From Rhodoferax sp. (GTDB taxonomy: Bacteria; Pseudomonadota; Gammaproteobacteria; Burkholderiales; Burkholderiaceae_C), in contig JARWZT010000022.1 in assembly GCA_029866205.1 (NCBI GenBank), positions 1 to 64,000 of the forward strand: a DNA stretch of 64,000 bases, written 5' to 3'. The position numbers were made by a program, and so were the translations under genes. Shown piece by piece: positions 35,545 to 44,517 of this stretch. A model generated the notes under the pieces. It was not told the DNA's origin. It saw only the letters and a program-made list of their open reading frames with translations, and did no database searches. Each line of letters begins with the position of its first letter. Position 1 is the first letter of the stretch.

Positions 35545-36756
35545 CTAGCCGACAAAAGCGGCATAGACCAGGTTGCGAAACACCGGCCGAAAGTAGTCGC
35601 GTTGGTTGGGTGCCTGCGCCATCAGAATGGCGTAAAAGTCATTGACGGGGTCCACCCAAAAAGTGGTGCCGGCAATGCCGCCCCAAGAATACAAGCCCAC
35701 CGCGCCCGGCAGGGTTTCCATCCCAGGCGCCAGACGGACCGAAAAGCCCAGGCCAAAGCCGGTCCCGCGCCCCAGCATGTCACCCGAACGCTCGGTGGTT
35801 TGCTGGCCCATGCCGCCCAGGTGGTCTGCGGTCATCAAGCGCAGTGAGGCCGGGCTCAGAATGCGCTGCCCCAGTAATTCGCCGCCATTGCTCAAACACT
35901 GCACAAAGCGGGCATAGTCTCTCGCGGTCGAGGCCAGGCCCATGCCACCGGCTTCCATGCGCGGCACCTTTCGGATGTCGATCAATGGCATTTGCGTGCC
36001 ACCGTCCGGATCGTGGACAAAGGGCTCGGCGATGCGGTGCTGCTGGTCCGGCGGTACAGCAAAGCCTGTGTCCACCATGCCCAGTGGCGCCAAAATATTT
36101 TGGTGCAAATAAGTGCCCAGCGTCTGCCCACTGACCGCCTCGACCAGGGCCCCCAACAAATCGGTGGCGCGGCTGTAGGCCCATATGCTGCCGGGCTCAA
36201 ACATCAGGGGCATTTGCGCCAGCGCGCTGGCGAACTCGTGGTTGCTGCGATCCCGCGAACCGAGTTGGGCCTGCGCATACATGCGCTGCACCGGCGCGCT
36301 GCCGGTGATTTCGTAGGTCAAACCCGCGGTGTGGCACAGCAAATCTTGAACCGTCGGGGCGCGGCGTGGCGCCCGCAGAAGCATGCTTTCGCCTTCAAAG
36401 TGCGCGACCTTCACCCCGGCAAACTCCGGCAAATGCTTGGCTACCGCATCACTGAGCAGCAACTGCCCGCGCTCCATCAACTGCATGACCGCGACCGAGA
36501 CGATGGGCTTAGTCATCGAATAAATCCGAAAAATCGCATCCAGTTCCATGGGGGTTCCCATTTGCGGGTCTTGCTGGCCCAGCGCCTGGTGCAACAGTAC
36601 TTTGCCGTGGCGCGCCACCAGCAACACGGCCCCCGGCAAGCGGCCAATGTCCACTTCATGCTGCAGGACGCGGCTGATGTTGTGGCAACGCTGTGCGTCA
36701 AAACCCAGGGTCTCGGGCAAGGCGGTGGGCAGGGCTTGGGGATGCATTCGGGGCAC
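35545..36756 (-). CDS. Serine hydrolase of the beta-lactamase/EstB fold
   Basis: The 403-residue protein has the class C beta-lactamase catalytic SMTK (S-x-x-K) in IFRIYSMTKPIVSV, a YSRATDLLG block carrying the Y-S-x pair, and a late GGIAGTTFWVDP in place of the KTG box. These features fit EstB-type family VIII esterases rather than true antibiotic hydrolases. No signal peptide is visible. It lies 11 bases downstream of an acyl-CoA ligase gene in the same direction, so the two probably form an operon. Confidence 0.88.
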   Translation of the reverse strand: MPRMHPQALPTALPETLGFDAQRCHNISRVLQHEVDIGRLPGAVLLVARHGKVLLHQALGQQDPQMGTPMELDAIFRIYSMTKPIVSVAVMQLMERGQLLLSDAVAKHLPEFAGVKVAHFEGESMLLRAPRRAPTVQDLLCHTAGLTYEITGSAPVQRMYAQAQLGSRDRSNHEFASALAQMPLMFEPGSIWAYSRATDLLGALVEAVSGQTLGTYLHQNILAPLGMVDTGFAVPPDQQHRIAEPFVHDPDGGTQMPLIDIRKVPRMEAGGMGLASTARDYARFVQCLSNGGELLGQRILSPASLRLMTADHLGGMGQQTTERSGDMLGRGTGFGLGFSVRLAPGMETLPGAVGLYSWGGIAGTTFWVDPVNDFYAILMAQAPNQRDYFRPVFRNLVYAAFVG

Positions 36757-36767
36757 TTTCAGACGAT

Positions 36768-38507
36768 TCAGTCAGGGATAGGGGTAGGAACAGGCTTGGA
36801 CTCCTGCTCTTGCAACAGGCGCCACATTACCTTGCCTGCGCCACTCTTGGGCAGGGCGTCAACAAACTGTACCGAGCGGGGCACTTTGTAAACCGCCATG
36901 TTCTCGCGACACCAGTCCATCAACGCTTGCTCGCTCACCGTGCCCCGGTGGCTGGCACGCAGCACCACCACGGCCTTGACCGACTCCCCCCGGTAGCTGT
37001 CCTGCATGGCGATGACGCAGGCCTCCTGCACGGCGGGGTGGCCAAACATCAGCGCCTCTACTTCGGCCGGCCAGACTTTGAAACCCGAGGCATTGATCAT
37101 GCGCTTGAGCCGGTCGGTCATGAAGAAATAGCCATCTTCGTCCCGGCGGCCCAGGTCGCCCGAACGGAAAAAAGGCAGGCCGTCGATGGTGACAAAGGCG
37201 TCAGCGGTGGCGTCGGGGCGTTTCCAGTAGCCCTGAAAAATCTGAGGACCGCGCATGACGATTTCACCCGCCTCGCCCACCGGCATCTCGGCCAAGGTTT
37301 CGGGATCGACCACGCGCGCGTCGACACCCACGAACGGCACACCCAGACACTGCTGCTTGGGCGCATCGGGCGGGTTGCTGTGCGAAGGGGCCGCTGTCTC
37401 GGTCAGGCCGTAGCCTTCAACATAGCGAAGTCCATATTGTTCCCACAGGCGCTGGGCCACCGCCTGCGGCATGGCGGCACCCCCACCGCCAATCAACACC
37501 AGGCTGGACAAGTCAAAACTCGCGAAGTTCGGGCTCCCCATCAGGTCAATCACCATGGTGGGGATATTTGTCCAGTGGGTGACCCGCCACTTCGCGATCA
37601 GGGCACCGGCCAGCTCGCGGTCCCATCGGGGCATCAGAATCATCGTGGCACCGCAATAGATATTGGTGTGCATCAGGCTGACCATGCCCGTAATGTGGAA
37701 CATGGGCACCACCATCAGGGTGACGTTTTCGACGCTGCCATTGCCCCACAGCGCGCTGGCCATGGCGTTGTGCATGATGCTCGAATGCAAGTGCATACAG
37801 CCCTTGGGCAGGCCCGTGGTGCCGCTGGTGTAAGGTAGCAAGGCCAGGTCGTTGGCACCGACCGCCAACGCCGGCGGCGGCACAGGGCAGGCCATCGCAT
37901 CGCTCCACGTGTGCACTTGGCCACCGGTGAGTGCGGGCATGGCGTGCCGCGCCAGCAACCAATCGCTCCAGGCCGGGGGCGGCGCATCGTCGCCCGCCTC
38001 AGGGTCAAAAGCGTCGGTGAAGTGGGTGACCACCAGATGCGCCAATTGCTGCGGAGCGGCCAAAGCATTGCTCGCCTTGGCCAACTCAGCCGCCAGGTCG
38101 GCGGTCGTGATCGCGACGCGGGCATCGGGATCGGTGATGTAGTGCTTGAGCTCTTCGGCCCGGTTCATCGGGTTGACCGGCACCACCACCGCGTTGGCCC
38201 GCAATATTCCAAAGTGCGCAATCACCAATTGCGGGCAGTTTTGCATGCTCAGCACCACACGGTCGCCTTTTTGGACCCCCAGCGAACCCAAATAGGCGGC
38301 AAACGCTTCTGCCTGGCGCTTCAATTCGGCATAACTGACCCTGCGGCCAAAAAACACCAATGCCGTCTTGTCGGGAAAGCGCCGTGCGCTGGTTTCCAGG
38401 TTGTCCCACAACGAGGTGACTGGGACCGTGATGCGCTGCGGCACCCGCTTGGGCCAGAAGCGGTAATGGGGGGCGGTGGGGCGGATTGAAGGTGAAACAG
38501 CAGTCAT
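36768..38507 (-). CDS. AMP-binding acyl-CoA ligase
   Basis: The 579-residue adenylate-forming enzyme has the P-loop LPYTSGTTGLPKGCMH, the core motif YGLTETAAPSHSNPP, and the C-terminal hinge DRLKRMINASGFKVWPAEVE followed by the catalytic lysine region KSGAGKVMWR. It differs clearly from the ligase at 6.7 kb; its GxTE and hinge motifs place it with medium/long-chain ligases. An upstream ATG at 38528 would add seven residues. The gene is divergent from aapJ; the 285 bases between hold no coding frame I accept. Confidence 0.9.
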   Translation of the reverse strand: MTAVSPSIRPTAPHYRFWPKRVPQRITVPVTSLWDNLETSARRFPDKTALVFFGRRVSYAELKRQAEAFAAYLGSLGVQKGDRVVLSMQNCPQLVIAHFGILRANAVVVPVNPMNRAEELKHYITDPDARVAITTADLAAELAKASNALAAPQQLAHLVVTHFTDAFDPEAGDDAPPPAWSDWLLARHAMPALTGGQVHTWSDAMACPVPPPALAVGANDLALLPYTSGTTGLPKGCMHLHSSIMHNAMASALWGNGSVENVTLMVVPMFHITGMVSLMHTNIYCGATMILMPRWDRELAGALIAKWRVTHWTNIPTMVIDLMGSPNFASFDLSSLVLIGGGGAAMPQAVAQRLWEQYGLRYVEGYGLTETAAPSHSNPPDAPKQQCLGVPFVGVDARVVDPETLAEMPVGEAGEIVMRGPQIFQGYWKRPDATADAFVTIDGLPFFRSGDLGRRDEDGYFFMTDRLKRMINASGFKVWPAEVEALMFGHPAVQEACVIAMQDSYRGESVKAVVVLRASHRGTVSEQALMDWCRENMAVYKVPRSVQFVDALPKSGAGKVMWRLLQEQESKPVPTPIPD

Positions 38508-38792
38508 GTTGAACCTGGGCCTATCCATTTAGTGTGCCGACCCTTGGCCGACGAAGTTCCTAACCATAGGGCCTGGCACAGCGCAGACAACCGTACCTTG
38601 TCTCCCGCGCGACGCGCAGCGCCTCTTTTGCGCGCCACCACGTTCAAGCGTAAACCCCGATAGGGCCGTTTTGCAAGTGGCGTTACAGTTCGGGCCACCG
38701 GATCGCGGCGCCCGGGACGCCTGCGGCGCAATGACATGCGTCACAATATTCGCTTTCCTTTGACCGTTTTTTCACCCCATCGGAGTACATCC

Positions 38793-39824
38793 ATGACTTT
38801 CAAACCACTTTCCACACTGGCAATCTCGGTAGCCGCCTTGGGCGCGCTGGCACTTCCGGCCCACGCTGGCAAAACCCTGGACGGCATCAAAGCCCGCGGC
38901 CAGGTGATTTGTGGCGTGCATACCGGTCTGGCCGGTTTCAGCGCCGCCGACTCCAACGGCAAATGGAGCGGCATTGACGTCGATGTTTGCCGTGCCGTTG
39001 CGGCCGCCACCCTGGGTGATGGCGACAAGGTCAAATTCGTGCCACTGGTGGCACAGGCGCGTTTTACGGCCTTGCAATCGGGTGAAGTCGATGTGCTGTC
39101 GCGCAACACCACCTTCACTCTGACCCGCGATGCCTCGCTCGGACTGAGCCAGACCGCTGTGGTTTATTACGATGGCCAGGGCTTCATGGTGCCCGTCAAG
39201 AGCAAGATCAAGAGCGCCAAGCAGCTCAAGGGCCAGACCGTGTGCGTGCAATCGGGCACCACCACCGAGAAAAACCTGACGGACTACTCCAAGGCCAACG
39301 GTCTGAACGTCAAGCCGGTAGTGTTCGAAAAACTCGATGCGGTGGAAGGCGCCTACTTTTCGGGCCGTTGCGTGGCCTACACGACGGACGCCTCGGGCCT
39401 GGCCTCGGTGCGCAACAAGTCGGCCAAAAATCCTGCCGACCACCTGATCTTGCCCGAGCTGATCTCCAAAGAGCCCCTGGGACCCATGGTGCGCCGGGGT
39501 GACGACGAATGGGCTGCCATCGTCAAGTGGACGGTGTACGGTCTGCTGGAAGCTGAAGAATATGGCGTGACGGCCGCCAACGTGGACGACCTGAAGGCCA
39601 ACAGCAAAGACCCGGTGGTGGGACGCATCCTGGGATCGACCGAGGACACCGGCAAACTTTTGGGTCTGGACAAAGAGTGGCTCGCGCGCGCCGTCAAGAC
39701 CACCGGCAACTACGGTGAGATTTTTGAGCGCAATGTCGGCCCCAAATCAGACCTGCAATTGCCCCGCGGTCTGAACAACCTGTGGAACAAGGGCGGCATC
39801 CAGTACGCACCACCGATCCGCTAA
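38793..39824 (+). CDS. aapJ: General L-amino acid ABC transporter, periplasmic binding protein AapJ
   Basis: The 343-residue protein starts with a signal peptide (MTFKPLSTLAISVAALGALA, cleavage likely after PAHA). The mature part, KTLDGIKARGQVICGVHTGL, and the blocks GIDVDVCRAVAAATLGD and VDVLSRNTTFTLTRD are AapJ/BztA signatures. It captures a range of L-amino acids for the AapQM permease. The GGAG at 38781-38784 precedes the ATG. A terminator-like hairpin separates it from aapQ, as expected for a binding protein needed in excess. Confidence 0.95.
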   Translation: MTFKPLSTLAISVAALGALALPAHAGKTLDGIKARGQVICGVHTGLAGFSAADSNGKWSGIDVDVCRAVAAATLGDGDKVKFVPLVAQARFTALQSGEVDVLSRNTTFTLTRDASLGLSQTAVVYYDGQGFMVPVKSKIKSAKQLKGQTVCVQSGTTTEKNLTDYSKANGLNVKPVVFEKLDAVEGAYFSGRCVAYTTDASGLASVRNKSAKNPADHLILPELISKEPLGPMVRRGDDEWAAIVKWTVYGLLEAEEYGVTAANVDDLKANSKDPVVGRILGSTEDTGKLLGLDKEWLARAVKTTGNYGEIFERNVGPKSDLQLPRGLNNLWNKGGIQYAPPIR

Positions 39825-39867
39825 GCGGCCATTTTGCGGGGGGCAGCCCACCCTCCCGCGCCCCACA

Positions 39868-39901
39868 GGGCAGTTGCAACCCCCTTGCGCTGCCCTTTTT
39901 T
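39868..39901 (+). terminator. Partial terminator/attenuator between aapJ and aapQ
   Basis: GGGCAG and CTGCCC pair over a 16-base loop and are followed by six T residues. This intrinsic-terminator-like structure lies between two genes of one operon. It should lower transcription of the permease and ATPase genes relative to the binding protein. Confidence 0.65.
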
Positions 39902-39951
39902 TACGCGCCCTTGCCGGCGACTTCTTACCCTTTTGAAGCCCCCAAAGCACC

Positions 39952-41130
39952 ATGTCCACTGACCGCATCGCACCGCCCAAAAAGAAGTGGTCTTGGCGAA
40001 GCCAGGCCTTCAGAGCACTGGTCTATCAAGTGGTGGCCGTGGCCGTCATCGCCTTGCTGGTGTTCTACCTGGCCAACAACACGGCCACCAATATGCGGGC
40101 CCGGGGGATCCAGAGCGGTTTTGACTTTCTGGGGGGGGCCGCCGGTTTTGACATCGGAGAGAGCCTCTTTGCCTTCGACTCTGGCGAGCCCTACTGGCGC
40201 GCCTACCTGGTGGGCATGACCAACACGCTGCGCGTCGCAGTGCTCGGCATTGTGCTGACCACCCTCCTGGGCACGCTGATTGGCGTAGGACGTTTTTCCC
40301 GCAACGCACTGGTGCGGGGTCTGTGCCTTTGCTATGTGGAGTTTTTCCGCAACATTCCGGTGCTGCTGCAATTGCTCATGTGGTACCTGTTTTTCACTGA
40401 AGTTCTGCCCATCTCCACGGAGGCGTGGCAGTTGGGCCCGTTGTTTTTGAGCAAAGGCGGACTGAACTTTCCGATTCCCGTGTGGGCGACCGGCCAGGTC
40501 ACCGCGGCCTGGGGCCTGGTCGTGGGCCTGGTCGGTGCCTGGTTTTACCGCCATTACGCCCAACGCCGATTTGAAGCCACCGGCCAGGCGCGCAGCACGG
40601 TCTGGGCACCGTTGGCCCTGGCCTTGGCCTGCGGAGTCGCAGGCTGGATCCTGGGCGGCGCACCGACGGAACTGGACCGCCCCATCCAAGGGGAATTCGC
40701 GATTGAAAACGGCGGCGCACTCACACCCGAGTTCATGGCCTTGATGCTGGGCCTGACCGTTTACACCGCCGCCTTTGTGGCCGAAGTGGTGCGCGGGGGA
40801 ATTCAATCCGTGTCGCTGGGGCAATCGGAAGCTGCCAGTGCTTTGGGCCTTAACCGGGGCCAGACCATGCGCCTGGTGATGCTGCCGCAGGCACTGCGGG
40901 TGATTATTCCGCCCCTGACCAACCAGTTCCTGAACCTGACCAAGAACTCCTCGCTGGCAGTCGCCATCGGCTACCCCGACGTGGTGTCGATTGCCAACAC
41001 CGCCATCAACCAGACCGGGCGCGCGGTGGAATGTATCGCCATCATCATGCTGGTCTACCTGAGCACCTCGCTCTCGACCTCCGTGCTGATGAACTGGTAC
41101 AACGCCCGGGCGGCGATCACTGAGCGCTAA
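39952..41130 (+). CDS. aapQ: General L-amino acid ABC transporter permease AapQ
   Basis: The 392-residue membrane protein is of the His/Glu/Gln permease type with long N-terminal and central extensions typical of AapQ/BztB. The first membrane helix is at about 24-44 (ALVYQVVAVAVIALLVFYL). The conserved VEFFRNIPVLLQLLMWY follows helix 3, and the EAA loop reads SLGQSEAASALGLNRGQTMRLVMLPQALRV. It pairs with AapM, encoded 10 bases downstream. Confidence 0.94.
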   Translation: MSTDRIAPPKKKWSWRSQAFRALVYQVVAVAVIALLVFYLANNTATNMRARGIQSGFDFLGGAAGFDIGESLFAFDSGEPYWRAYLVGMTNTLRVAVLGIVLTTLLGTLIGVGRFSRNALVRGLCLCYVEFFRNIPVLLQLLMWYLFFTEVLPISTEAWQLGPLFLSKGGLNFPIPVWATGQVTAAWGLVVGLVGAWFYRHYAQRRFEATGQARSTVWAPLALALACGVAGWILGGAPTELDRPIQGEFAIENGGALTPEFMALMLGLTVYTAAFVAEVVRGGIQSVSLGQSEAASALGLNRGQTMRLVMLPQALRVIIPPLTNQFLNLTKNSSLAVAIGYPDVVSIANTAINQTGRAVECIAIIMLVYLSTSLSTSVLMNWYNARAAITER

Positions 41131-41140
41131 GGCCCCGACC

Positions 41141-42241
41141 ATGACTGCACAAATTTTCAAAGCAATCGCGCCACGACAGGCTCCTGTGCGTACCGAAGGC
41201 CTGATGGCGTGGTGCAAATTCAACTTGTTCAACAGCTGGGGCACTTCACTGGCGACGGTGCTGGTGGGCGCTGCCTTGCTGCTGGCCACAGCCAGGTTGT
41301 TCCAGTGGGCGGTAGTCGATGCGGTCTGGGCTATCGACTACACCATCTGCCATGCCGCCAGCGGCGCCTGCTGGGGTGTGGTTCGTGAAAAGTTCCGCTT
41401 CATCCTGTTTGGCCGCTATCCGTTTGACGAGCATTGGCGTGCACTCATTTGCACCGTCATGCTGCTTGCACTGATCGTGACGAGTTGCACCCGCGCTTGC
41501 TGGAAGGTCTGGCTGGCGCCACTTTGGGTTTTGGTTTTGGGCGCGTACCTGACCCTCATGCGCGGTGGCGTGCTGGGTCTGCGCCTGGTGGAAACTGACC
41601 TGTGGAGCGGACTGCCGTTGACACTGCTGCTGGCTACCTTGTCGATGGCCATGGCTTTCCCCATCGCCCTGGTGATCGCACTGGGACGACGCTCGGGCAT
41701 GCCCGCGATTCGCAGTTTGTGCACGGTCTATGTCGAACTGATCCGGGGCGTGCCCCTGATCTCGGTCTTGTTCATGGCCTCGTTCATGTTTCCGCTGCTC
41801 ATGCCGCAGGGCTTCAACATTGACGTGCTGATTCGGGTGTTGGCTGGAATTACGCTGTTTGCTGCGGCCTATATGGCCGAAGTCATTCGCGGCGGTCTGC
41901 AGGCCATGCCCAAGGGACAAATCGAGGCCGCGGCCACACTGGGCTTGAGTTACTGGCAGACCCAGCGCCTGATCGTGCTGCCCCAAGCGCTGGCCATGGT
42001 GGTGCCCGGCATCATGAACAACTTTATTTCCACCTTCAAGGACACCTCGCTGGTGGCCATCGTCAGCCTGTATGAGCTGACGGGCGCCATGGGCATGGCC
42101 ATGAATTCCGACGCCAACTGGCGTCCCTTTCGTATCGAGGGCTACCTGTTTATCGCCCTGATCTATTTTGGTTTTTGCTTTTCCATGTCCCGCTACAGCC
42201 AGTGGATCGAAAAGCAGGTCAACAAAAGCAAACTTCGCTAA
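41141..42241 (+). CDS. aapM: General L-amino acid ABC transporter permease AapM
   Basis: The 366-residue second permease has an N-terminal cytoplasmic part, a membrane core and the EAA loop [30 protein letters not shown]. The block [18 protein letters not shown] is the usual sequence before it. Its last helix ends [20 protein letters not shown]. Eight bases separate it from aapP. The pair with AapQ forms the heterodimeric channel of the amino-acid importer. Confidence 0.94.
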   Translation: MTAQIFKAIAPRQAPVRTEGLMAWCKFNLFNSWGTSLATVLVGAALLLATARLFQWAVVDAVWAIDYTICHAASGACWGVVREKFRFILFGRYPFDEHWRALICTVMLLALIVTSCTRACWKVWLAPLWVLVLGAYLTLMRGGVLGLRLVETDLWSGLPLTLLLATLSMAMAFPIALVIALGRRSGMPAIRSLCTVYVELIRGVPLISVLFMASFMFPLLMPQGFNIDVLIRVLAGITLFAAAYMAEVIRGGLQAMPKGQIEAAATLGLSYWQTQRLIVLPQALAMVVPGIMNNFISTFKDTSLVAIVSLYELTGAMGMAMNSDANWRPFRIEGYLFIALIYFGFCFSMSRYSQWIEKQVNKSKLR

Positions 42242-42249
42242 GGACTCCC

Positions 42250-42993
42250 ATGTCAGCACCCATCATCCGCTTCGACAAGGTCAACAAATGGTACGGCGAC
42301 AGCTTTCATGTGCTGCGCGACATTGATCTCGACATCGCCCAGGGCGAACGCATCGTGGTCTGTGGCCCTTCGGGCTCGGGCAAATCGACACTGATCCGTT
42401 GCATCAACCGCCTCGAAGAGCACCAGCAAGGCCACCTCACCGTGGACGGTGTAGAACTCACGGACGATGTCCGGGTGATTGATGATGTGCGTAAAAAGGT
42501 GGGGATGGTGTTTCAACAGTTCAACCTGTTTCCCCATCTGACGGTTTTGGAAAACCTGACCTTGTCGCCCATGTGGGTCGGGAAAATGCCAAAAAAAGAC
42601 GCCGAAGAAAAAGCCATGGAGCAATTGCAACGCGTACGTATTGCGGAGCAGGCCCACAAGTACCCCTTGCAACTCTCCGGCGGCCAGCAGCAGCGGGTGG
42701 CCATTGCCCGGGCGCTGTGCCTCAAGCCCAAGATCATGCTTTTTGACGAGCCCACCTCGGCGCTCGATCCGGAGATGATCAAAGAAGTACTGGACGTTAT
42801 GATCGAGATGGCCAACCAAGGCATCACCATGGTCTGCGTGACTCACGAAATGGGATTTGCAAAAGCGGTCGCGGACCGCGTGATCTTCATGGACCAAGGC
42901 CAAATCGTGGAGCAAAACAATCCCCATGACTTTTTCAACAACCCCCAAAGCGAGCGCAGCCGCGACTTTCTGTCAAAAATCCTAGGCCATTGA
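42250..42993 (+). CDS. aapP: General L-amino acid ABC transporter ATP-binding protein AapP
   Basis: The 247-residue ATPase has Walker [10 protein letters not shown] at 39-47, Q-loop [16 protein letters not shown], signature LSGGQQQR at 142-149 and Walker [16 protein letters not shown]. It belongs to the GlnQ/HisP group. I chose the ATG at 42250 ([16 protein letters not shown]) because the longer in-frame extension overlaps the end of aapM and is not conserved. A flavin reductase gene begins immediately after its stop. Confidence 0.95.
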   Translation: MSAPIIRFDKVNKWYGDSFHVLRDIDLDIAQGERIVVCGPSGSGKSTLIRCINRLEEHQQGHLTVDGVELTDDVRVIDDVRKKVGMVFQQFNLFPHLTVLENLTLSPMWVGKMPKKDAEEKAMEQLQRVRIAEQAHKYPLQLSGGQQQRVAIARALCLKPKIMLFDEPTSALDPEMIKEVLDVMIEMANQGITMVCVTHEMGFAKAVADRVIFMDQGQIVEQNNPHDFFNNPQSERSRDFLSKILGH

Positions 42994-42994
42994 T

Positions 42995-43528
42995 TTGAAC
43001 CCCACCCTCGCCGCCGCTACCGCCCTCCCCACCCGCGCAACTCCCCCCGACTTTTCCCAAAGCCAATTCCGCCACGCGCTAGGGCAATTTGCCACCGGTG
43101 TGACAGTGGTCACCGCCGTCAACCCGGCCGGAGGCCTGGTGGGTTTGACGGTCAGCTCCTTCAACTCGGTCTCCTTGGCCCCGCCTTTGGTGCTTTGGAG
43201 CCTGGCACTGAAATCGGCCTCCATGGTCGCCCTGCTGGCCTGCCGTCACTACGCGATCAATGTGCTGTCTGCGGAACAAACCGCTTTGGCCAACCAGTTC
43301 GCCACCAAAGACATCGACCGCTACGCCGGTGTGCAGTGGCAACCCGGCCAGCATGGCGTGCCCTTGATCACCGGGGCAGTAGCCACCTTTGAATGCTTTA
43401 ACCGCAGTCGCCACGAAGAGGGTGACCACATCATCTTTGTAGGTGAAGTGGAGCGTTGCACCCACGTCGACCAGGCCCCGCCCCTGCTCTACCACGGTGG
43501 TGCTTTCTACACCCAAGGACTGCGCTGA
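42995..43528 (+). CDS. Flavin reductase family protein (FMN-binding split barrel)
   Basis: The 177-residue protein contains FRHALGQFATGVTVVTA, GLTVSSFNSVSLAPPLVLWSL and FATKDIDRYAGV, all typical of the HpaC/ActVB-type flavin reductases that give reduced FMN/FAD to two-component monooxygenases. No partner monooxygenase is adjacent. No ATG or GTG precedes the conserved part, so the start is the TTG at 42995, one base after the aapP stop. It therefore appears to be translated as an appendix of the aap operon, though its role there is unclear. Confidence 0.85.
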   Translation: MNPTLAAATALPTRATPPDFSQSQFRHALGQFATGVTVVTAVNPAGGLVGLTVSSFNSVSLAPPLVLWSLALKSASMVALLACRHYAINVLSAEQTALANQFATKDIDRYAGVQWQPGQHGVPLITGAVATFECFNRSRHEEGDHIIFVGEVERCTHVDQAPPLLYHGGAFYTQGLR

Positions 43529-43545
43529 CCGGCGTGGCACAGTCG

Positions 43546-44439
43546 ATGCAGCGCAAGGAACACCTGGAACCACTCGCCATCGCGCTGCTGCTGGTGTGCT
43601 GTGCGTTTTGGGGCTTTCAGCAAGTGCTGGTCAAAGCCACCTTGGGTGAGATGGCACCTGTTTTCATGGCCGGGATCCGCTTTGCCGGTGCCAGTTTGGT
43701 GCTCTGGCTGTGGTGTTTGTGGCGCGGCATACCGCTGTGGGAGCGCGACAGCTCGCTCTGGCCGGGTCTGTTGGCCGGGACCTTGTTTGCCATGGAATTT
43801 TTGTGTCTGTTTACCGGTCTGCAGTTCACTGCGGCCTCCCGCATCACGGTGTTTTTGTACACCGCGCCTCTGTGGGCGGCCCTGGTATTGCCCTGGTTCA
43901 TCAAGTCCGAGCGGCTTGCTCCTCTGCAGTGGATTGGCTTGCTGCTGGCTTTTCTGGCAGTAGGTTTTACCTTGCGCGAAGGATTTATTGGCGGACAAAC
44001 ACCGCAACAGCACTGGGGAGATCTGCTCGGCATTGGCGGCGCGATTGCCTGGGCGCTCACCACCGTTGTACTCAAGACCACCCGGCTGAACCGCCTGGGT
44101 GCCGAGAAAATCCTGTTTTACCAAGTGGCGGTCAGCGCCGTTGCGCTCCCGCTTTTGTCTTGGGTGCTCAATGAAACCTGGAACTGGCATCTGAGTGGAT
44201 TTGCCCTGGGATCGTTATTTCTGCAAACCGTGGTGGGTGCCTTTGCCAGCTACCTCACGTGGGTCTGGCTTTTGGGGCGCTACCCCGCCACCAAGATGGG
44301 CTCCTTTGCGCTGTCCACCCCCCTTTTTGCGCTGCTGTTTGGCGCACTGTGGCTGGGCGAGGCCGTGACCATCGAGCTGTTGGTCGCCCTGGCTGTGGTC
44401 GGATTGGGCATTACCTTGGTCAACCAGCGTCGCGCCTGA
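43546..44439 (+). CDS. EamA/DMT family transporter
   Basis: The 297-residue protein has ten predicted membrane segments in two EamA repeats. The first repeat begins LAIALLLVCCAFWGFQQVLVKATL with APVFMAGIRFAGASLVL. The second begins WGDLLGIGGAIAWALTTVVLKT and ends VTIELLVALAVVGLGITLVN. Such proteins export or exchange small metabolites; the substrate is unknown. A GTG four codons upstream (43534) is an alternative start. It lies 17 bases after the flavin reductase gene. Confidence 0.88.
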   Translation: MQRKEHLEPLAIALLLVCCAFWGFQQVLVKATLGEMAPVFMAGIRFAGASLVLWLWCLWRGIPLWERDSSLWPGLLAGTLFAMEFLCLFTGLQFTAASRITVFLYTAPLWAALVLPWFIKSERLAPLQWIGLLLAFLAVGFTLREGFIGGQTPQQHWGDLLGIGGAIAWALTTVVLKTTRLNRLGAEKILFYQVAVSAVALPLLSWVLNETWNWHLSGFALGSLFLQTVVGAFASYLTWVWLLGRYPATKMGSFALSTPLFALLFGALWLGEAVTIELLVALAVVGLGITLVNQRRA

Positions 44440-44452
44440 TCACTGGGCAAAA

Positions 44453-44509
44453 AAAACGCCGCACCGGTTGCGATGCAGCGTTTTGCGGAACCAGGCAGCT
44501 AAAGCTGCC
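44453..44509. terminator. Bidirectional terminator region between eamA and ettA
   Basis: Two hairpins lie between the convergent genes: AAAACGC/GCGTTTT at 44453-44484 with a flexible interior, and a perfect GGCAGCT-AA-AGCTGCC at 44494-44509. The first has A- and T-runs that suit termination in both directions. Confidence 0.6.
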
Positions 44510-44517
44510 TCTTGCGC

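Noticed and set aside
35545-36756. Antibiotic resistance beta-lactamase
   Set aside because: S-x-x-K is present, but there is no signal peptide and no KTG box. It fits EstB-type esterases and lies beside an acyl-CoA ligase gene.
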